DNA of 35,098 nucleotides from Rhodocyclus purpureus (GCF_016653115.1 NZ_NHRX01000055.1:1-35098), one strand, 5' to 3'; positions 25,146-33,705 are shown, numbered from the stretch's first letter. Program-made: numbers and translations. The notes: generated by a model not told the origin, from the letters alone.

Positions 25146-25874
25146 ATGTCAATTCCGGGACTCGACAGTTGGCTGGACACGGCGCAGGGGCGCTACGTAC
25201 TCGACTGGGAGCGCACCCAGATCGACGCCGCGGTCAGCGACGTTTTCGGCTACAAGGCGCTGCAGATCGGCTTGCCGCAGTTCGACCTGCTCGCCGCCAA
25301 CCGCATTGCCATGCGCCGGAAGGCCGGCGAGCGGAGTGGCGACGTCGACATCGTCTGCGACCCGCGCCAGCTGCCCTTCGCGACGGCCAGCGTCGACCTC
25401 GTGCTCTTGCCGCACGTGCTCGAATTCAGCGAGGATCCGCACCAGATCCTGCGCGAAGCCGAGCGCGTGCTGATTCCCGAGGGCCGGGTCGTCATCGTCG
25501 GCTTCAACCCGCTGTCGCTGTGGGGTGCGCGCCGGCGCCTGCCGCACTGTCCTGCGGAATTCCCGTGGAACGGTGACTATCTTTCGGTCGCGCGCCTGAA
25601 GGACTGGTTCAAGCTGCTCGGTCTGGAACTGGAGCTCGCCGCCTGCGGCTGCTACGCGCCGCCGTGCAGCGACGAGGTCTGGCTGCAGCGCTGGCGAGTG
25701 CTGGACAGTGCCGGCGGGCGCTGGTGGAAGCCGGCCGGCGGCGTTTATTTGTTGCGGGCGGTCAAGCGCGTGCATGGCATGCGCCTGATCATGCCCGCCT
25801 GGGAAAGGCGACGGGTGCCGCGCAAGGCGCTGGCGCCGGTCGCGAGGAAGGAGATAGGAAGCAGTGAATCGTGA
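25146..25874 (+). CDS. yafS: SAM-dependent methyltransferase, YafS-like
   Basis: A 242-residue class I methyltransferase of the Methyltransf_11 type. The usual motif I glycine-rich loop is not clear at the expected place. The later motifs are: [19 protein letters not shown] (motif II region), [20 protein letters not shown], and the SLWGARR segment typical of the family seen between gloB and rnhA. Its substrate is unknown. AGAAGGA lies seven bases before ATG 25146, which decides against the upstream ATG at 25128. It overlaps the GTG of rnhA by eleven bases, so the two are probably co-translated. Neighbours suggest a housekeeping cluster rather than a biosynthetic one. Confidence 0.88.
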   Translation: MSIPGLDSWLDTAQGRYVLDWERTQIDAAVSDVFGYKALQIGLPQFDLLAANRIAMRRKAGERSGDVDIVCDPRQLPFATASVDLVLLPHVLEFSEDPHQILREAERVLIPEGRVVIVGFNPLSLWGARRRLPHCPAEFPWNGDYLSVARLKDWFKLLGLELELAACGCYAPPCSDEVWLQRWRVLDSAGGRWWKPAGGVYLLRAVKRVHGMRLIMPAWERRRVPRKALAPVARKEIGSSES

Positions 25875-26325
25875 TGCGGAAGTGACCATCTACGCCGACG
25901 GCGGCTGCCGCGGCAATCCGGGGCCGGGTGGCTGGGGTGCCCTGCTCCGCCTCGGCGAAAACGAGAAGGAGTTGTGGGGCGGCGAGGCACACACGACCAA
26001 CAACCGCATGGAGCTGACCGCGGTGATCCGCGCGCTCGAAGCGCTCAAGCGCCCGGTGGCGGCGCGCATCCTGACCGATTCGCAGTACGTCCAGAAGGGC
26101 ATCAGCGAGTGGATCCACAACTGGAAGCGCAACGGCTGGCGTACCTCGGACAAGAAGCCGGTCAAGAACGCCGACCTCTGGCAGGAACTCGATCAGCTCT
26201 CGCGCGAACACCGCATCACCTGGGTATGGGTCAAGGGACACGCGGGCGAACCCGGCAACGAACGCGCCGACCAGCTCGCCAACCGCGGCATCGACGAAAT
26301 CCAGGCAGCGGCCCGACGCGCCTGA
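25864..26325 (+). CDS. rnhA: Ribonuclease HI
   Basis: A 153-residue RNase HI that removes the RNA strand of RNA-DNA hybrids. The catalytic carboxylates D12, E50, D72 and D136 and the histidine H126 sit two positions after their E. coli counterparts (D10, E48, D70, D134, H124). The basic handle region [12 protein letters not shown] is present. The start is GTG; AAGGAG stands seven to eight bases upstream, inside the end of yafS. It overlaps yafS by eleven bases and is followed by dnaQ after 26 bases, so these three likely form an operon. Confidence 0.97.
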   Translation: MNRDAEVTIYADGGCRGNPGPGGWGALLRLGENEKELWGGEAHTTNNRMELTAVIRALEALKRPVAARILTDSQYVQKGISEWIHNWKRNGWRTSDKKPVKNADLWQELDQLSREHRITWVWVKGHAGEPGNERADQLANRGIDEIQAAARRA

Positions 26326-26351
26326 AGCCCCCCCCTTCACCGAGACTCATC

Positions 26352-27062
26352 ATGCGCCAGATCTTCCTCGATACCGAAACCACCGGTCTCGAACACAAGC
26401 AGGGCCACCGCATCATCGAAATCGCCGGCGTCGAAATGAAGAGCCGTAGGCTGACGCAGAGGCATTTTCATTACTACCTGAATCCCGACCGCGACATCGA
26501 CGAAGGTGCGCAGGCGGTGCACGGCATCAGCCGCGAATTCCTGCAGGACAAGCCGCGCTTCGCCGACATCGTCTCCGAGTTCCTCGACTTCGTGCGCGGT
26601 GCCGAACTGGTGATCCACAACGCGCCCTTCGACATCGGCTTCCTCAACGCCGAACTCGCGCTGCTCGGCATGGCGCCGATCACCACCGTCTGCGCCGGCG
26701 TCCGCGACACGCTGCGCATGGCCAAGGAGATGCACCCGGGCAAGAAGAACAGCCTGGACGCACTATGCACCCGTTACCAGGTCGACAACTCGCAGCGGAC
26801 ACTGCACGGCGCGCTGCTCGACGCCGAGATCCTCGCCGAAGTCTATATCTCGATGACGCGCGGCCAGGAAAGCCTGCTCATGGACATCGGCGGCAGCAAG
26901 CCGGCACAAGAGGAGAACGCCTCGGCGACGCTCCAGCTCGGCGAACGCCGCCCGCTACGCGTCCTGCGCGCCGCCGACGACGAACTGGCCGAGCACGCGC
27001 GCACGCTGGCGGCGATCAACAAGGAGAGCAAGGGCAAATGCCTGTGGCTCGCCGGTGAGTGA
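26352..27062 (+). CDS. dnaQ: DnaQ, DNA polymerase III epsilon (proofreading) subunit
   Basis: A 236-residue DEDDh exonuclease. Motif ExoI FLDTETTG holds D7 and E9; ExoII HNAPFDIGFLNAEL holds D94; ExoIII LHGALLDAEILAEVY holds H152 and D157. The QESLLMDI segment just after the domain (near residues 172-179) aligns with the clamp-binding QTSMAF of E. coli. The C-terminal tail (RTLAAINKESKGKCLW) resembles that used to bind the polymerase alpha subunit. The frame remains open upstream through rnhA, but the ATG at 26352 after the rnhA stop is the family start. It is the last gene of the yafS-rnhA-dnaQ cluster. Confidence 0.95.
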   Translation: MRQIFLDTETTGLEHKQGHRIIEIAGVEMKSRRLTQRHFHYYLNPDRDIDEGAQAVHGISREFLQDKPRFADIVSEFLDFVRGAELVIHNAPFDIGFLNAELALLGMAPITTVCAGVRDTLRMAKEMHPGKKNSLDALCTRYQVDNSQRTLHGALLDAEILAEVYISMTRGQESLLMDIGGSKPAQEENASATLQLGERRPLRVLRAADDELAEHARTLAAINKESKGKCLWLAGE

Positions 27063-27095
27063 GGGCGGCGCACGCAAAAAAACCGCGCTGCCCCC

Positions 27096-27124
27096 TTTAC
27101 AGCCCGGGTCGCTGTCCCTATAAT
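27096..27124 (+). promoter_or_regulatory. Sigma-70 promoter of the tRNA-Ala-Glu-Asp operon
   Basis: The -35 TTTACA (27096-27101), a 17-base spacer and the -10 TATAAT (27119-27124) are near consensus and lie just upstream of tRNA-Ala. The same -35, spacing and -10 occur in the second tRNA copy at 34807. Confidence 0.85.
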
Positions 27125-27141
27125 TCCCCCTTCTTTCGAGC

Positions 27142-27217
<76 letters not shown>

Positions 27218-27285
27218 AGCGAAAGAACGGTGGCGGCATGTTTCATCGCATGCAGGCACTGTAGGTAGTAAGCAGCATCGTTCAG

Positions 27286-27361
27286 GTCCCCATCGTCTAG
27301 AGGCCTAGGACACCGCCCTTTCACGGCGATAACCGGGGTTCGAATCCCCGTGGGGACGCCA
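27286..27361 (+). tRNA. tRNA-Glu (anticodon TTC)
   Basis: A 76-nt tRNA with encoded CCA. The acceptor GTCCCC pairs with GGGGAC, the loop CTTTCAC gives anticodon TTC, and the T-arm has GGTTCGAATCC. The outermost anticodon-stem pair is C·A rather than C-G, in both copies. It lies 68 bases after tRNA-Ala and is followed by a short CAGTTTCG/CGAAACTG hairpin that may guide processing. Confidence 0.95.
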
Positions 27362-27420
27362 GTTTCGAGTGACGCCGAAACTGTAGAACACAATAGCGGT
27401 CCGCAAGGACCGGCCACTGC

Positions 27421-27497
27421 GGAGTGGTAGTTCAGTCGGTTAGAATACCGGCCTGTCACGCCGGGGGTCGCGGGTTCGAGTCCCGTCCACTCCGCCA
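27421..27497 (+). tRNA. tRNA-Asp (anticodon GTC)
   Basis: A 77-nt tRNA with encoded CCA. The acceptor GGAGTGG pairs with CCACTCC, the anticodon is GTC within GGCCTGTCACGCC, and the T-arm has GGGTTCGAGTCCC. It is the last of the cluster, followed by a terminator. The second cluster copy reaches the window edge before its place, so whether Asp is repeated cannot be seen. Confidence 0.96.
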
Positions 27498-27507
27498 CGA
27501 ATTCGGA

Positions 27508-27561
27508 ACGCCCGTTTTCAGCCACCCTTTGCCGGGTCGCGAAAACGGGCGTTTTGCTTTT
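27508..27561 (+). terminator. Terminator of the tRNA operon
   Basis: The arms ACGCCCGTTTTC (27508-27519) and GAAAACGGGCGT (27541-27552) form a perfect 12-bp stem, followed by TTTGCTTTT. It lies eleven bases after tRNA-Asp. Confidence 0.85.
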
Positions 27562-27697
27562 CCCGGACGCGGCGAGGCGTTTCCTGCGCCCTGCCCCGAG
27601 CGGCGGCGAACGATTTCCCGGCCGACTTGTCGACGGCATGTTCGCCCCGTCGGGCGTGAAGCGCGGACAGCGTCAGGATTTTCGGAGCAGATCAGGC

Positions 27698-29761
27698 ATG
27701 TTGAAAAAGAGTTGGTGGATCATCCTCACCCTCGCGGCAAGCGTCCAGGCCGCCGAGTTGTCGCCCCTGCCGCAACAGGGTCGGATCGCGAGCCTCTCGG
27801 CCGAACTGCTCGCGCACTACCACTACAAGCCGCTGCAGCTCAACGACGAGTTGTCGGCGTCGATCTTCGAGCGCTACCTGAAGACCCTCGACGAGGACAA
27901 GCTCTATTTCCTGCAGGGCGACATCGACCGGCTGAGCAGCTACCGGACGCGGCTCGACGACGCCATCCTCACCCGGAACCTGCGGCCAGCGTTCGCGATC
28001 TTCAACCTGTACAGCCGCCGCGCCGTCGAGCGCTTCTCCTACGCGCGCAGCCTGCTCAAGGCCGGCTTCGACTTCGAGCAGCCGGACAGCTATCACTTCG
28101 CGCGCGACAAAGCCAACTGGGCGAGGTCGGAAGGCGAGCTCAACGAGCTGTGGCGGCAGCGCGTCAAGGACGACTGGCTGCGCCTGAAGATCGCCGGCAA
28201 GGACGAAAAGGAAATCGCCAGCACGCTCGACAAGCGTTACGAGACCTCGATCCGGCGCATCGAGCGGCTGAAGAGCGAGGATGCCTTCCAGGCGTTCATG
28301 AACGCGTTCACGACCAGCATCGAGCCGCATACCAACTACCTGGGCGCGCGCGCCTCCGCCGATTTCGACATCGCGATGCGCCTGACGCTGACCGGAATCG
28401 GCGCCGTGCTCCAGGAGCGTGACCAATACACGACCATCCGCGAACTGACGCCGGGAGGACCGGCGGCGCTGTCCGGCGAACTGAAACCCGGCGACCGCAT
28501 CGTCGCCGTCGGCCAGGGGGAGACCGGCGCCATGACCGACGTGATCGGCTGGCGGCTCGACGACACGGTGGCGCTGATCCGCGGCGCTGCCGACACGGTC
28601 GTCCGCCTCGACATCCTGCCCGCCGGCGCCGGGCCCGACGGCAAGCACAAACTCGTCTCGCTGGTGCGCAAGAAGATCGACCTGGAGGAACAGGCGGCCA
28701 AGAAGTCGGTGATCGAGGTGCCGGGCGAGGCGCGCGCAGCGCGGGTCGGCGTCATCGCCCTGCCCGGCTTCTACGAGGATGCCGAGGGCCGCCAGAAAGG
28801 CGACCCTGGTTTCCGCAGCGCCAGCCGCGACGTCGCCCGCCTGCTCGACGAGTTGAAGCAGGAAAAGGTCGACGGCATCCTCATCGACCTGCGCAACAAC
28901 GGCGGCGGGTCGCTGAAGGAAGCGATCGAGCTGACCGGGCTGTTCATCGACAGCGGGCCGGTGGTCATGGAGCGCAACTCGCTCGGTCGCATCTACGTCG
29001 ATGGCGACGCGAACCCCGGGACCAGCTGGGACGGGCCGCTCGCGGTCCTGATCAACGGCAACTCGGCGTCGGCATCGGAGATCTTCGCCGCGGCGATCCA
29101 GGATTACGGACGCGGGGTCGTCATCGGCGAGCAGAGCTACGGCAAGGGCACGGTGCAGACGATCATCGACCTGGATCGCATCGCGCGCGCCGAGAAGCGC
29201 GGTTACGGTGAGCTGAAGCTGACCATCGCGCAGTTCTTCCGCATCACCGGCAGCACGACGCAGTTGCGCGGCGTCGTTCCCGACGTCGCCTTCCCCTCAG
29301 TGAGCGACCCGAAGCTGAGCGGCGAAGCGAGCAACGACAACGCGCTGCCGTGGACGCGAATCCGCCCGACCAACTACGTGCGCGTCGGTGACGCCGACGA
29401 ACTGGTGCCCGAACTGCAGGCACGCCACGCCACGCGCGTGCGCGCCAACCCCGAGTTCCAGCGCCTGCGCGAGGAGTTCGAGGAGTTCAAGCAGCAGCGC
29501 CAGCGCAGGACGCTGTCGCTCAACGAAGCCGAGCGCCGCCGCGAGAAGCTCGACCTGGAAAGGCGCTTTGCCAGCACCGGCCAGGGTGACGACGGCCTGC
29601 TCGACAGCGAACGCGAACTCTCCGTCGAGGCGAGGGAAGACAAGGCCGACGACGTCCTGCTCAAGGAGGCGGCGAACGTCGTCGCCGATCAGGCCGCGCT
29701 GTCGAACGGCAGGGGAAAACTCGCGGTCCGGCAGCCGGCAGGACGAAGCACAACGCGGTAG
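27698..29761 (+). CDS. prc: Tail-specific (C-terminal processing) protease, Prc type
   Basis: A 687-residue periplasmic serine protease of family S41A that degrades or processes proteins by their C-termini and controls cell-wall hydrolases and stress signalling. A signal peptide (MLKKSWWIILTLAASVQA, cleaved after residue 18) leads to an N-terminal helical region. A PDZ domain lies near residues 225-310 (LTLTGIGAVLQERD, LKPGDRIVAVGQG). The catalytic dyad is S458 in NGNSASASEIF and K483 in SYGKGTVQ, 25 residues apart as in E. coli Prc. The C-terminal DUF3340-like part is rich in R and E. The start at 27698 is chosen over longer frames because of the signal peptide. It is a single gene, with a tRNA terminator before it and no close partner after. 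Confidence 0.93.
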   Translation: MLKKSWWIILTLAASVQAAELSPLPQQGRIASLSAELLAHYHYKPLQLNDELSASIFERYLKTLDEDKLYFLQGDIDRLSSYRTRLDDAILTRNLRPAFAIFNLYSRRAVERFSYARSLLKAGFDFEQPDSYHFARDKANWARSEGELNELWRQRVKDDWLRLKIAGKDEKEIASTLDKRYETSIRRIERLKSEDAFQAFMNAFTTSIEPHTNYLGARASADFDIAMRLTLTGIGAVLQERDQYTTIRELTPGGPAALSGELKPGDRIVAVGQGETGAMTDVIGWRLDDTVALIRGAADTVVRLDILPAGAGPDGKHKLVSLVRKKIDLEEQAAKKSVIEVPGEARAARVGVIALPGFYEDAEGRQKGDPGFRSASRDVARLLDELKQEKVDGILIDLRNNGGGSLKEAIELTGLFIDSGPVVMERNSLGRIYVDGDANPGTSWDGPLAVLINGNSASASEIFAAAIQDYGRGVVIGEQSYGKGTVQTIIDLDRIARAEKRGYGELKLTIAQFFRITGSTTQLRGVVPDVAFPSVSDPKLSGEASNDNALPWTRIRPTNYVRVGDADELVPELQARHATRVRANPEFQRLREEFEEFKQQRQRRTLSLNEAERRREKLDLERRFASTGQGDDGLLDSERELSVEAREDKADDVLLKEAANVVADQAALSNGRGKLAVRQPAGRSTTR

Positions 29762-29904
29762 GCGGCTTCTCCCCGTAGTCGGTTCGTCTCGGCAGCATAC
29801 GACTCTGCGCTCCCCGATTCCGCGGGCCTTGCGGCTTCGTCCGAGTGTTTGCGTTCGGGGCCTGGCCAAGACTACCGAAAAGCCTGTTCGCTCGTGTTTG
29901 CTCG

Positions 29905-29933
29905 TTGTCGTCCTTGTGGTCCTCCCTTAATAT
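29905..29933 (+). promoter_or_regulatory. Probable promoter of the fitAB-like toxin-antitoxin pair
   Basis: TTGTCG (29905-29910), a 17-base spacer and TAATAT (29928-29933) precede the antitoxin start by about 27 bases. The position fits a promoter that the antitoxin-toxin complex would cover, as is usual for such modules; no clear operator palindrome is seen. Confidence 0.5.
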
Positions 29934-29960
29934 AGAGTCATCGAATGTCGGGAGCAGCTC

Positions 29961-30209
29961 ATGACGACAATGACGATCCGCAATATCGACGACGAACTTA
30001 AGGCGAGACTGCGCATCCGCGCTGCGCAGCACTCGCGTTCGATGGCAGACGAAGCGCGGGACATTCTGCGGTCGGCGCTCTACGAGGAGCCAGCACAAAC
30101 GACTTCGTTGGTCAAAGCGATACGGAGCAGGATAGAACCGCTAGGCGGAATCGAACTCGAACTTCAGCCTCGCGAAGCAATTCGCAATCCGCTGGACTTC
30201 GGCGCGTGA
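29961..30209 (+). CDS. FitA-like ribbon-helix-helix antitoxin
   Basis: An 82-residue protein whose N-terminal half is a ribbon-helix-helix DNA-binding unit: the strand MTIRNIDDEL, helix KARLRIRAAQHSRS and helix MADEARDILRSALYE are typical of FitA/VapB-type antitoxins. The C-terminal half (SLVKAIRSRIEPLGG, then REAIRNPLDF) should wrap the PIN toxin. GGGAG lies six bases before the ATG. The stop overlaps the toxin GTG by four bases (GTGA), the classic translationally coupled toxin-antitoxin layout. Confidence 0.9.
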   Translation: MTTMTIRNIDDELKARLRIRAAQHSRSMADEARDILRSALYEEPAQTTSLVKAIRSRIEPLGGIELELQPREAIRNPLDFGA

Positions 30210-30625
30210 TCATTCTCGACACGAACGTTGTTTCGGAGGTCCTGCGCCCCGTCCCGGACGCACGAGTGCTCGCGTGGCTCGCATCCAAGCCACGATCGGC
30301 ACTGTTCACGACGACTGTCACGCGCGGGGAGATATTCTACGGTGTGCGCCTTCTGCCTGCAGGACGGCGCCGCGATGCGCTGCTCAAAGCCGTGCAGGCG
30401 ATCTTCGACCAGGATTTCGACGGCCAAGTCCTTTCCTTCGACAGCAATGCGGCTGACTGCTTTGCCGAACTAGCCGCCAAACGCAAGTCAGCCGGTCGGC
30501 CTATCAGCCAGTTCGACGCGATGATCGCAGCGGTCGCGCGCACCTCGGGCGCAAGCCTCGCCACACGCAACGTCAAGGATTTCGTCGATTGCAGCGTGAA
30601 ACTCATCGACCCGTGGACGACATGA
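30206..30625 (+). CDS. FitB/VapC-like PIN-domain toxin
   Basis: A 139-residue PIN-domain ribonuclease. The metal-binding acidic residues are D5 (ILDTNV), E42 (TRGEIFYGV), D104 (QFDAMIAA) and D125 (NVKDF). Such toxins cleave tRNA or rRNA when free of their antitoxin. The start is GTG, and this overlaps the antitoxin stop. Its stop lies 116 bases from the convergent cysteine desulfurase stop. The module is on the opposite strand from the encapsulin operon and shares its location between the two tRNA repeats. Confidence 0.92.
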   Translation: MIILDTNVVSEVLRPVPDARVLAWLASKPRSALFTTTVTRGEIFYGVRLLPAGRRRDALLKAVQAIFDQDFDGQVLSFDSNAADCFAELAAKRKSAGRPISQFDAMIAAVARTSGASLATRNVKDFVDCSVKLIDPWTT

Positions 30626-30687
30626 CAATTTGAGCCTTCTCCTTCAGTCCTTCGCGGCTGCCGCCGCTCCCACACGAGGCCAAGGCA

Positions 30688-30713
30688 GCAGGGGCCGCTC
30701 TCGCCGCCCCTGC
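30688..30713. terminator. Possible shared hairpin between the toxin and desulfurase genes
   Basis: GCAGGGGC and GCCCCTGC are perfect inverted arms around a ten-base loop between convergent genes. There is no clear T-run on either side, so it is weak as an intrinsic terminator. Just upstream lies TTCGCGGCTGCCGCCGCTCC, akin to the repeat family at 14168. Confidence 0.35.
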
Positions 30714-30741
30714 CACATCCGGGCCGATCCGGGCAATCGAC

Positions 30742-32628
30742 TCAGTTCCCGACCACGCCCTTGCCCCGCGCCAGGCGATGCAGCGTGCGGATCATGTGAT
30801 CGACTTCCTCGCAGGTGTTGTAGAAGGCGAGCGAGGGCCGCACCGTCGTTTCTAGGCCGAAGCGGCGCAGGATCGGCTGCGCGCAGTGATGACCCGAGCG
30901 CACTGCGATGCCTTCCTCGTTCAAGGCGCTGCCGACATCCTCGGTGCGCCAGCCGTCGAGGACGAAGGACGCGACGCTGGCCTTGTCGTCCGCCGTGCCG
31001 ATGAGGCGCAGGCCGGGGACGGTCTTGAGGCCCTGCGTGGCGTAGGCCAACAGGTCGTGCTCGTAGCGTGCGATGTTCTCGATGCCGATGCGCTCGACGT
31101 AGTCTATCGCCGCACCGAGTCCGACCGCGTCGGCGATGTTGCCGGTCCCTGCTTCGAACTTGTTCGGCAGCCCCTGGTAGAGGGTGCGTTCGAAGGTGAC
31201 GTCGGCAATCATGTTGCCGCCGCCCTGCCAGGGAGGAGTCGCTTCGAGGAGCTCGCGCTTGCCGTAGACGACGCCGATCCCGGTCGGCGCGAAGACCTTG
31301 TGCCCCGAGAAGGCGAAGAAGTCGGCGTCGATCGCCTGTACATCGACGCGCATGTGCGACACCGACTGCGCGCCGTCGACCAGCACTTTCGCACCGGCGC
31401 GATGCGCGAGTTCGACGATTTCCCTGACCGGAGTCACCGTCCCCAGCGCGTTCGACACCTGCGCCACCGCGACCAGCCTGGTGCGGTCGTTGAGCAAACG
31501 CTGGTACTCGCCGAGCAGCAATTGGCCCTTGTCGTCGACCGGAATGACGCGGATCTTCGCTCCGGTCTCCGCGGCAAGCATCTGCCAGGGAACGATGTTG
31601 GCGTGGTGTTCGAGCAGGGAAACGATGATCTCGTCACCCTCGCCGATGTTCTGCCGGCCCCAAGTCTTGGCGACCAGGTTGATCGCCTCGGTGGCACCAC
31701 GAACGAAGATGATCTCCTCGACCGAGCCTGCGCCGATGAAGCGCTGCACCTTGTTGCGCGCAGCCTCATAAGCGTCGGTCGCGCGCGCTGCCAGTTCGTG
31801 CGCGGCGCGGTGGATGTTCGAGTTCTCGTGCGCGTAGAAATACGCGAGACGGTCGATCACCGACTGCGGCTTGTGCGTGGTCGCCGCGTTGTCGAACCAG
31901 ACCAGCGGCTTGCCGTTGACGCGCTCGGAGAGGATCGGGAAGTCGCGACGAACGGCCTGCACGTCGAAGGCCGGGAAGCGGCTGGCGTCGGCCGCCGGCA
32001 CACCCGCCGAGACCGCTGCTGCCGGTTCGAGGAAGTAATAGCCGCTGCGGCCTGCGCTGCGTGGCGCGCGTTCGCCGGCCAGTTCGCCGAGGACGCGACG
32101 CAGTGCCGCGTCGCCGGGCAACTCGAACGGGTGCGCGACGACCCGGTTATCCACCGAGCGCGACGCCGCCGCAGCGACCGAGGCAGCCCCCGCTTCGCCG
32201 AGGAAGTAATACGCCACACCCAGGGGAGCGACGGCAGGTGAGCTGATCGGCGCAGTGGTCGGCAGCGCCGCCGCGTAGGCTTCAGGAACGCCGAACTCCG
32301 CCGCTGCCGGTCCGGCTTCGGCCGGTGCCAGGCCGGCAGCGGGAGCCGCTACCGGCTGCAGCGCCGGCCCCGGTTCGCCGAGCGCCAAGCCGCTGATACC
32401 GGGCGCCGAGCTGGCCGGCGCTGATGAAGGAAAAGCGGATGCCGATAGCGGGAACGACGCAGGCGCCGAAGAGGAAGCAGGCAAGGTCGCCGCCGGGAAC
32501 GCCGGCTGCTCCCCGCCGCCCGGCAAGGCGCGGAAGAACTCTCCGGCCAGACGGGCAAGCGTGGCCTCGTCCGGCAGCCCGGGGACTGCCGGGGCGCCGT
32601 GCTCAGCGGTAGGTGTCAGGGTAGTCAT
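30742..32628 (-). CDS. Family 2A encapsulin cargo: cysteine desulfurase (SufS-like) with N-terminal targeting extension
   Basis: A 628-residue PLP enzyme. The C-terminal 400 residues (from about 223) are a SufS/CsdA-type cysteine desulfurase, which takes sulfur from L-cysteine to give alanine and an enzyme persulfide. The PLP lysine is K444 in SGHKVFAPTG and the persulfide cysteine is C582 in RSGHHCAQP. Ahead of it lie about 220 residues poor in predicted structure and rich in P, A, S and G. They contain LARLAGEFFRALPG (24-37) and two YYFL motifs (140-143 and 197-200, within GVAYYFLGE and SGYYFLEP). Such extensions target this enzyme into family 2A encapsulin shells. The start ATG 32628 is chosen by its GGAG upstream and overlaps the shell stop by 26 bases. 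The ORF open to 32679 would add 17 unrelated residues. Confidence 0.93.
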   Translation of the reverse strand: MTTLTPTAEHGAPAVPGLPDEATLARLAGEFFRALPGGGEQPAFPAATLPASSSAPASFPLSASAFPSSAPASSAPGISGLALGEPGPALQPVAAPAAGLAPAEAGPAAAEFGVPEAYAAALPTTAPISSPAVAPLGVAYYFLGEAGAASVAAAASRSVDNRVVAHPFELPGDAALRRVLGELAGERAPRSAGRSGYYFLEPAAAVSAGVPAADASRFPAFDVQAVRRDFPILSERVNGKPLVWFDNAATTHKPQSVIDRLAYFYAHENSNIHRAAHELAARATDAYEAARNKVQRFIGAGSVEEIIFVRGATEAINLVAKTWGRQNIGEGDEIIVSLLEHHANIVPWQMLAAETGAKIRVIPVDDKGQLLLGEYQRLLNDRTRLVAVAQVSNALGTVTPVREIVELAHRAGAKVLVDGAQSVSHMRVDVQAIDADFFAFSGHKVFAPTGIGVVYGKRELLEATPPWQGGGNMIADVTFERTLYQGLPNKFEAGTGNIADAVGLGAAIDYVERIGIENIARYEHDLLAYATQGLKTVPGLRLIGTADDKASVASFVLDGWRTEDVGSALNEEGIAVRSGHHCAQPILRRFGLETTVRPSLAFYNTCEEVDHMIRTLHRLARGKGVVGN

Positions 32629-33529
32629 GGTACTTGTCGATCTCCACGTCATCGAGCACGGCCAGTGCGTCTTCCGCATGAACTGCCAGCGAGCAGTAGA
32701 GCGAGATCAGGTACGAAGCGATGGCGTTGCGGTCGATACCCATGAAGCGCACCGACAGGCCGGGGCTTTGCTCGCCCGGCAGACCCGGCTGGAATAGGCC
32801 GACGACGCCCTGGCGCTTGTCGCCGACGCGCAGCAGCAGGATCTTGGTCTTGCCGTCCTCGACCGGCACCTTGTCCGACGGGATCAGCGGGATGCCGCGC
32901 CAAGTCAGGAACTGCGAGCCGAACAGCGAAACGGTCGGGGGCGGGACGCCGCGGCGCGTGCATTCGCGGCCGAAGGCGGCAATCGCCAGCGGGTGGGTGA
33001 GGAAGAAGGCGGGCTCCTTCCACACCTTGGTCAAGAGGTCGTCGAGGTCGTCGGGCGTCGGCGCGCCGGTCAGCGTCGAGATGCGCTGGCTGTCGGCGAC
33101 GTTGGCCAGCAGGCCGTAATCGGCGTTGTTGATCAGCTCGCTTTCCTGACGCTCCTTGATCGTCTCGATCGTCAGCCGCAATTGCTCCTTGATCTGGTCG
33201 TGCGGGCTGCTGTAGAGGTCGGAAACGCGCGTATGCACGTCGAGGATGGTCGTGACGGCGTTGAGGAAGTACTCGCGCGGCTGCTCGTCGTAATCGACGA
33301 AGGTCTGCGGCAGGATCGACTCGTCACGCTTGGCGCAGGCGACGCGGACGTCGCGCGCGTTCTTGACCTGATTGAGGCGGTAGATGCCGGCTTCGACCGG
33401 CAGCCACTGCAGGAGGTGCGTCAGCCAGCGCGGCGAGATGGTGGATAGTTGCGGGACGGTCTTGGTCGCGTTGGCAAGCTGCCGGGCAGCGACGTCGCTG
33501 AGCGCGAGTTGGGGGCTTTGATCAGCCAT
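32603..33529 (-). CDS. Family 2A encapsulin shell protein (SrpI-like)
   Basis: A 308-residue protein of the HK97-fold family 2A encapsulin shells, close in length to cyanobacterial SrpI (about 310). Supporting features are WLTHLLQWLPVEAGIYRLNQ near the N-terminus, YFLNAVTTILDVHTRVSDLYS, the DQIKEQLRLTIETIKERQES helix, FGSQFLTWRGIPLIPSDK, and the end block GIDRNAIASYLISLYCSLAV followed by DALAVLDDVEIDKYHDYPDT. These shells self-assemble into roughly 25-nm compartments. It has no cyclic-nucleotide-binding insertion, so it belongs to subfamily 2A and not 2B. GGAG lies six bases before the ATG. It is followed by its cargo with overlapping ends, and preceded by a repeat element and then the XRE gene. 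The pair is the functional core of the operon. Confidence 0.95.
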   Translation of the reverse strand: MADQSPQLALSDVAARQLANATKTVPQLSTISPRWLTHLLQWLPVEAGIYRLNQVKNARDVRVACAKRDESILPQTFVDYDEQPREYFLNAVTTILDVHTRVSDLYSSPHDQIKEQLRLTIETIKERQESELINNADYGLLANVADSQRISTLTGAPTPDDLDDLLTKVWKEPAFFLTHPLAIAAFGRECTRRGVPPPTVSLFGSQFLTWRGIPLIPSDKVPVEDGKTKILLLRVGDKRQGVVGLFQPGLPGEQSPGLSVRFMGIDRNAIASYLISLYCSLAVHAEDALAVLDDVEIDKYHDYPDTYR

Positions 33530-33576
33530 TTTCTACTCCGTGAAGGTGTTGCCTTGTAATGAACCTCGAAACTTCG

Positions 33577-33702
33577 GCCACGAAAAACACGAAATCGACG
33601 AAATGAAAAATGGGTTTATGGTCGATCAGCGGGCAAGCGAACGGCTTCTGCCTGCTCGACGTCGAACGCCATCAATGATTCTTTTCGTGCATTTCGTGGC
33701 CA
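33577..33702. repeat. GCCACGAAA/TTTCGTGGC palindromic element inside the encapsulin operon
   Basis: The left part GGCCACGAAAAACACGAAAT and the right part (33681-33702) CTTTTCGTGCATTTCGTGGC are inverted copies separated by about 70 bases. It lies between the XRE gene and the shell gene. The same family is complete at 19875-19997 and half present at 14123. Confidence 0.8.
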
Positions 33703-33705
33703 ACT

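Noticed and set aside
25974-26351. Longer dnaQ start within rnhA
   Set aside because: The extra residues are an out-of-frame reading of rnhA; the MRQIFLDTETTG start is that of the family.
27424-28422. Frame overlapping tRNA-Asp and the prc 5' half
   Set aside because: It runs through a tRNA and a terminator and is a shadow of prc, which has a signal peptide and catalytic dyad in another frame.
29762-29904. A gene or RNA between prc and the antitoxin
   Set aside because: I see no supported frame, hairpin with T-run, or known RNA motif; the stretch appears empty apart from the promoter that follows.
32603-33529. Family 1 encapsulin or a phage capsid protein
   Set aside because: The sequence blocks fit family 2A shells, the neighbour is a desulfurase with extension, and no ferritin-like, peroxidase or phage genes are nearby.
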